A DNA stretch of 7,730 nucleotides from Neorhizobium sp. UBA7851 (GTDB lineage Bacteria > Pseudomonadota > Alphaproteobacteria > Rhizobiales > Rhizobiaceae): assembly GCA_002500765.1 (NCBI GenBank), contig DLSX01000177.1, forward strand, positions 1-7,730. Reading direction: 5' to 3'. Below, one piece after another: positions 5,161 to 7,730 of this stretch. The notes under the pieces were generated by a model. That model ran no database searches. It saw nothing but the letters and a program-made list of their open reading frames with translations, and had not been told where the DNA came from. The first letter of the stretch is position 1. The number at the start of each line of letters is the position of its first letter. Made by a program: the position numbers and the translations under genes.

Positions 5161-6654
5161 ATGGCACGCATCGTAATCTCGGCAACCGGCGCAGAGGCGC
5201 TTACCTTCGATGATGTGCTCCTGCAGCCGGGGCACTCGGAAATCATGCCGGGCCAGACCAACATTTCCACCCGCATCGCCAGGGATATCGACCTGTCGCT
5301 GCCGATCCTGTCTTCTGCCATGGATACGGTGACGGAAAGCCGTCTGGCGATTGCCATGGCGCAGTCGGGCGGCATGGGCGTCATCCACCGCAACCTGACG
5401 CCGATCGAACAGGCCGAGGAAGTCCGTCAGGTCAAGAAGTTCGAAAGCGGCATGGTCGTCAATCCGGTGACGATCGGCCCGGATGCGACGCTCGCCGAAG
5501 CCTTGTCGCTGATGAAGGCACACGGCATTTCCGGTATTCCGGTCGTGGAAAACGGCGGCCGTCCGGGCCGTCTGGTCGGTATCCTCACCAACCGCGACGT
5601 CCGTTTCGCCTCCGATCCAAGCCAAAAAATCTTCGAGCTGATGACGCGCGACAACCTGATCACCGTCAAGGACGGCGTCGAACAGGCCGAAGCCAAGCGT
5701 CTGCTGCATTCGCACCGTATCGAAAAGCTGCTGGTGGTCGACAATGACGGTCGCTGCATCGGTCTGATCACCGTCAAGGATATCGAAAAGTCGCAGCTCA
5801 ACCCGAATGCAGCCAAGGATGCGCAGGGCCGCCTGCGCGTCGCCGCCGCCATCTCCACCGGTGATGATGGCGTCGAGCGCGCCGAGCGCCTGATCGATGC
5901 CGGCGTCGACGTCATCGTCGTCGACACCGCCCACGGTCATTCCCAGAAGGTTCTGGATGCCGTTGCCCACGTCAAGAAGATGTCGAACGCCGTTCGCATC
6001 ATCGCCGGTAACGTTGCGACATCCGAAGGCACCAAGGCGCTGATCGATGCCGGTGCCGACTGCATCAAGGTCGGTATCGGTCCGGGTTCGATCTGCACCA
6101 CCCGTATCGTCGCCGGCGTCGGCGTGCCGCAGCTCGCAGCCGTCATGGCGGCCGTCGAGGAAGGCAACAAGCACGGCATTCCGGTCATCGCTGACGGTGG
6201 CCTGAAGTTTTCGGGCGACGTTGCCAAGGCGATCGCCGCCGGCGCATCCGCCGTCATGATCGGTTCGCTTCTGGCCGGTACCGATGAAAGCCCCGGCGAA
6301 GTCTACCTCTACCAGGGCCGTTCCTTCAAAGCCTATCGCGGCATGGGTTCCGTCGGCGCCATGGCGCGCGGTTCGGCAGACCGTTATTTCCAGGCGGAAG
6401 TGCGCGACACGCTGAAACTGGTTCCGGAAGGCATCGAAGGTCAGGTTCCCTACAAGGGCCCGGTTTCGGCCGTGCTGCACCAGTTGGCCGGTGGCCTCAA
6501 GGCGGCCATGGGTTATGTCGGCGGCAAGGACATCAAGGACTTTCAGGAAAAGGCGACGTTCGTGCGCATTTCCGGCGCGGGTCTTCGCGAAAGCCATCCG
6601 CATGGCGTGACGATCACCCGCGAAAGCCCGAACTATCCGGGCGTCAGCTCCTGA
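5161..6654 (+). CDS. guaB: Inosine-5'-monophosphate dehydrogenase
   Basis: Cytoplasmic tetrameric enzyme oxidising IMP to XMP with NAD+, the committed step of GTP synthesis. The 497 residues match the family length. Order: N-terminal barrel start LTFDDVLLQP (14-23) and SSAMDTVTE (51-59); an inserted pair of CBS domains, about 97-152 and 157-212, which typically sense ATP/GTP; NAD-contact D255 in VVDTAHGH; the catalytic loop GIGPGSICTTR with nucleophile C312; phosphate-binding ADGGLKFSGDVAKAI (345-359); mobile flap with catalytic dyad R408-Y409 (GSADRYFQ); and EGIEGQVPYKG (423-433). The start at 5161 is supported by AAGGA (5149-5153) 7 bases upstream and by MARIVISATGAEALTFDD as the usual N-terminus. 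The frame is open 27 codons further, to 5080, but that part is leader. It is followed by a strong terminator at 6685-6713. The PemK/MazF gene is divergent from it. All key residues are present. Confidence 0.98.
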   Translation: MARIVISATGAEALTFDDVLLQPGHSEIMPGQTNISTRIARDIDLSLPILSSAMDTVTESRLAIAMAQSGGMGVIHRNLTPIEQAEEVRQVKKFESGMVVNPVTIGPDATLAEALSLMKAHGISGIPVVENGGRPGRLVGILTNRDVRFASDPSQKIFELMTRDNLITVKDGVEQAEAKRLLHSHRIEKLLVVDNDGRCIGLITVKDIEKSQLNPNAAKDAQGRLRVAAAISTGDDGVERAERLIDAGVDVIVVDTAHGHSQKVLDAVAHVKKMSNAVRIIAGNVATSEGTKALIDAGADCIKVGIGPGSICTTRIVAGVGVPQLAAVMAAVEEGNKHGIPVIADGGLKFSGDVAKAIAAGASAVMIGSLLAGTDESPGEVYLYQGRSFKAYRGMGSVGAMARGSADRYFQAEVRDTLKLVPEGIEGQVPYKGPVSAVLHQLAGGLKAAMGYVGGKDIKDFQEKATFVRISGAGLRESHPHGVTITRESPNYPGVSS

Positions 6655-6684
6655 TCCAAGACGGAACTCTCCACCGATTTCAGG

Positions 6685-6713
6685 CGGGCCGGGCATTTTA
6701 CCCGGCCCGTTTT
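6685..6713 (+). terminator. Intrinsic terminator of guaB
   Basis: CGGGCCGGG (6685-6693), loop CATTTTA, CCCGGCCCG (6701-6709), then TTTT (6710-6713). The stem is 9 perfect G/C pairs, extendable by G-T pairs, and starts 30 bases after the guaB stop. Only 39 bases separate it from the next gene, so that gene depends either on read-through or on a promoter overlapping this region. Confidence 0.85.
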
Positions 6714-6752
6714 CGTGTCAGAAGGTCCTGAAAACCCGAGGAGATCTTGACG

Positions 6753-7175
6753 ATGATGACCGACACGACCGCAATGTTCTGGCCGATGATCGCCCATGCC
6801 TTTCTGGTCTTCATCCTCTATTATCTGCTGTCGATGCGCCGCGGTGCGGCCATTCGCGACGGCGGTTATGATGCTCGCCGGTTCAAGGAAAACCTTTCCG
6901 AACCACCGGAAAGCCTGCTGGTCCACAACAACCTGAAGAACCAGTTCGAACTGCCGGTTCTCTTTCACATCGGCGTGCTGGCGATCTTCATCTGCAATGC
7001 GGACAATATCATCACCATTGCGCTCGCCTGGATCTTCGTCATCTCGCGTTACGCGCATTCCTATGTGCATGTCACCAGCAACCGTCTTCTGCTGCGCCGG
7101 CCGCTGTTCATGCTCGGATTCATGGCAACCGTGCTGATGTGGGGCTGGCTGGCCATCTGGCTCGCCACGTCCTGA
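6753..7175 (+). CDS. MAPEG family membrane protein
   Basis: Small integral membrane protein of the MAPEG superfamily (membrane-associated proteins in eicosanoid and glutathione metabolism). Bacterial members may be glutathione S-transferases or peroxidases, but this one has no assigned activity. The 140 residues form four predicted helices at about 8-28, 67-83, 86-105 and 117-137. The conserved MAPEG signature appears as HNNLKNQFELPVLF (58-71), with the Asn/Glu/Pro pattern at N59/N63, E66 and P68 at the start of helix 2. RYAHSYVHVTSNRLLLR (99-115) is the usual loop between helices 3 and 4. Start: GAGGAGA (6738-6744) lies 8 bases before ATG 6753. A second ATG follows immediately at 6756 and an in-frame TTG lies at 6747. 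The gene follows the guaB terminator closely on the same strand. A stem-loop lies 66 bases after the stop. Confidence 0.88.
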   Translation: MMTDTTAMFWPMIAHAFLVFILYYLLSMRRGAAIRDGGYDARRFKENLSEPPESLLVHNNLKNQFELPVLFHIGVLAIFICNADNIITIALAWIFVISRYAHSYVHVTSNRLLLRRPLFMLGFMATVLMWGWLAIWLATS

Positions 7176-7241
7176 GCCTGTCGAGCCACCTGCTCCTGAC
7201 AATCGGTCGTGCCGCGAGAGCGGCCTGGCCATGCCCTTGCG

Positions 7242-7260
7242 CGGCCCGGATAACGGGCCG
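7242..7260 (+). terminator. Possible weak terminator after the MAPEG gene
   Basis: CGGCCCG (7242-7248), loop GATAA, CGGGCCG (7254-7260), a perfect 7-bp G/C stem followed by TTGCCC rather than a T-run. A smaller hairpin GCCGC-GAGA-GCGGC (7211-7224) precedes it. Together they could end or stabilise the MAPEG transcript. Confidence 0.4.
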
Positions 7261-7293
7261 TTGCCCATCATTTCAGCGGTCGCACATATTTTT

Positions 7294-7306
7294 CGGAAAT
7301 TTTCCG
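7294..7306. promoter_or_regulatory. Palindrome CGGAAA-T-TTTCCG upstream of the zinc-ribbon gene
   Basis: Perfect 6-1-6 inverted repeat just before the candidate -35 of the next gene, in an A/T-rich patch. It could be an upstream activator or repressor site. No known consensus was recognised. Confidence 0.3.
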
Positions 7307-7313
7307 GCACCCC

Positions 7314-7341
7314 TTGAAGCTATAGTTACTATAGATAGCAT
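7314..7341 (+). promoter_or_regulatory. Candidate promoter of the zinc-ribbon gene
   Basis: TTGAAG (7314-7319) and TAGCAT (7336-7341) are separated by 16 bases, in the only A/T-rich stretch of the 7176-7397 gap. A start near 7348 would give a leader of about 50 nt. The -10 is weak. The palindrome at 7320-7334 fills the spacer. Confidence 0.35.
7320..7334. promoter_or_regulatory. Operator-like perfect palindrome CTATAGT-T-ACTATAG
   Basis: A perfect 7-1-7 dyad. CTATAG is itself self-complementary, so the element also reads as two direct copies spaced by TTA. It lies between the candidate -35 and -10 of the zinc-ribbon gene, a classic repressor position. The regulator is unknown. Confidence 0.45.
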
Positions 7342-7397
7342 ATTCAGTCCGGTTGGCCGGCGCATGTGGCGCGCGGCCCGATGAACTGGAGCGAGAC

Positions 7398-7730
7398 ATG
7401 TCGGAAACGAACGTGACGGCACAGGGCGGCTTTGCCTGCCCGCATTGCAAGGTTGACCTGGTGATGAGCGAGCGCCAGGGGATCGAAATCGACTATTGCC
7501 CGAAATGCAGGGGCATCTGGCTGGATCGCGGCGAACTCGACAAGATCATCGAGAAGAGCCTGCAGGACGATCCACGTGCGGGATCCGTTCCGCAGCAGGC
7601 CGCAGCGCCCGCGCCTGCGCCCGGCTATGGTCACAACGATTACGGCCACGGCGGCAACAGTTACGGCGGCCACGGCGGCAGCAGCTTTGGCGGGCATGGC
7701 GGCGGCAGTCACGGCGGGCGCCGCCAGGGC
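7398..7730 (+). CDS. TFIIB-type zinc-ribbon protein with Gly/His-rich tail, 3' end outside the window
   Basis: 111 residues are visible and the frame is still open at the window edge. The first part is a small zinc-binding domain of the bacterial zf-TFIIB type: CPHC (14-17) and CPKC (34-37) supply four cysteines, and CRGIWLDRGELDKII (37-51) is the characteristic continuation of the family. A Pro/Ala/Gln linker (64-75) follows, then a low-complexity tail of Tyr/Phe-Gly-Gly-His units (82-107) ending in Arg-rich GGRRQG. The tail is probably disordered and, with its histidines, might bind metal; that is inference. Bacterial members have no firm function despite the TFIIB-like name. Start: GGAG (7388-7391) lies 6 bases before ATG 7398. 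The gene has its own 222-base upstream region with a palindrome over the candidate promoter. Confidence 0.85.
   Translation, partial: MSETNVTAQGGFACPHCKVDLVMSERQGIEIDYCPKCRGIWLDRGELDKIIEKSLQDDPRAGSVPQQAAAPAPAPGYGHNDYGHGGNSYGGHGGSSFGGHGGGSHGGRRQG
7641..7718 (+). repeat. Degenerate in-frame Gly-Gly-His repeats
   Basis: Imperfect tandem units coding YGHGGNS, YGGHGGSS, FGGHGGGS and HGG, rich in GGC and CAC codons. The repeat sits in the tail of the zinc-ribbon gene and may vary in copy number between strains by slippage. It continues toward the window edge. Confidence 0.5.

Noticed and set aside
5047..6696. A 549-codon open frame antisense to guaB
   Set aside because: It is a shadow of guaB caused by its G+C-rich codon use. 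The translation is rich in Asp, Arg and His without domain motifs, and guaB itself is unmistakable.
7344..7712. A - strand Ala/Val-rich frame at the right end
   Set aside because: It is the complement of the Gly/His repeat region and zinc-ribbon codons; the + strand CPHC/CPKC protein explains the sequence.
1..7730. CRISPR array, tRNA/rRNA genes, insertion sequences or phage attachment sites
   Set aside because: No regularly spaced direct repeats, cloverleaf-like segments, transposase motifs or long terminal repeats were seen on either strand.

Overview
The window looks like chromosomal DNA of a Rhizobium/Agrobacterium-type alphaproteobacterium (Rhizobiales). The coding regions are G+C-rich, the strongest promoter fits the alphaproteobacterial pattern (ATTGAC, 17 bases, CTATAT), and the gene content is typical of that group: a short Ppx/GppA phosphatase coupled to rlmE, a 497-residue GuaB followed by a MAPEG protein, and a TFIIB-type zinc-ribbon protein. 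This placement is inference from sequence style and family resemblance; no database search was possible.

Layout from left to right. (1) Positions 1-1634 hold a + strand pair: the 3' part of a Ppx/GppA phosphatase gene, cut by the window edge, overlapping rlmE by four bases. (2) Positions 1635-3047 hold a - strand MFS drug-efflux-type transporter. Its stop codon abuts the rlmE stop with no intergenic base. (3) Positions 3048-3268 are a divergent control region, with a good - strand promoter and an operator-like inverted repeat for the transporter. (4) Positions 3269-4285 encode a Tat-exported metallo-beta-lactamase-fold hydrolase. (5) Positions 4286-4465 hold no protein gene. They carry a strong - strand promoter, two GAAA-capped hairpins and a 12-bp terminator stem, which together look like an sRNA gene of about 85 nt. 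(6) Positions 4466-4894 (- strand) encode a lone PemK/MazF-type toxin in visibly A+T-richer DNA, with no antitoxin in the window. (7) Positions 4895-5160 form a structured region upstream of guaB, with a terminator-like hairpin. (8) Positions 5161-6654 are guaB (IMP dehydrogenase) with a clear intrinsic terminator. (9) Positions 6753-7175 encode a MAPEG membrane protein. (10) Positions 7176-7397 are a control region with a perfect 7-1-7 palindrome. (11) From 7398 to the window end is the start of a zinc-ribbon protein with a Gly/His-rich tail, still open at the edge.

Most of the window is core housekeeping (GTP synthesis, rRNA modification, polyphosphate/ppGpp-type phosphatase) with accessory genes between. 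The parts most worth a second look are the putative sRNA at 4304-4388, the solitary toxin beside it, the foldable guaB upstream region, and the operator-like palindromes ahead of the transporter and the zinc-ribbon gene.
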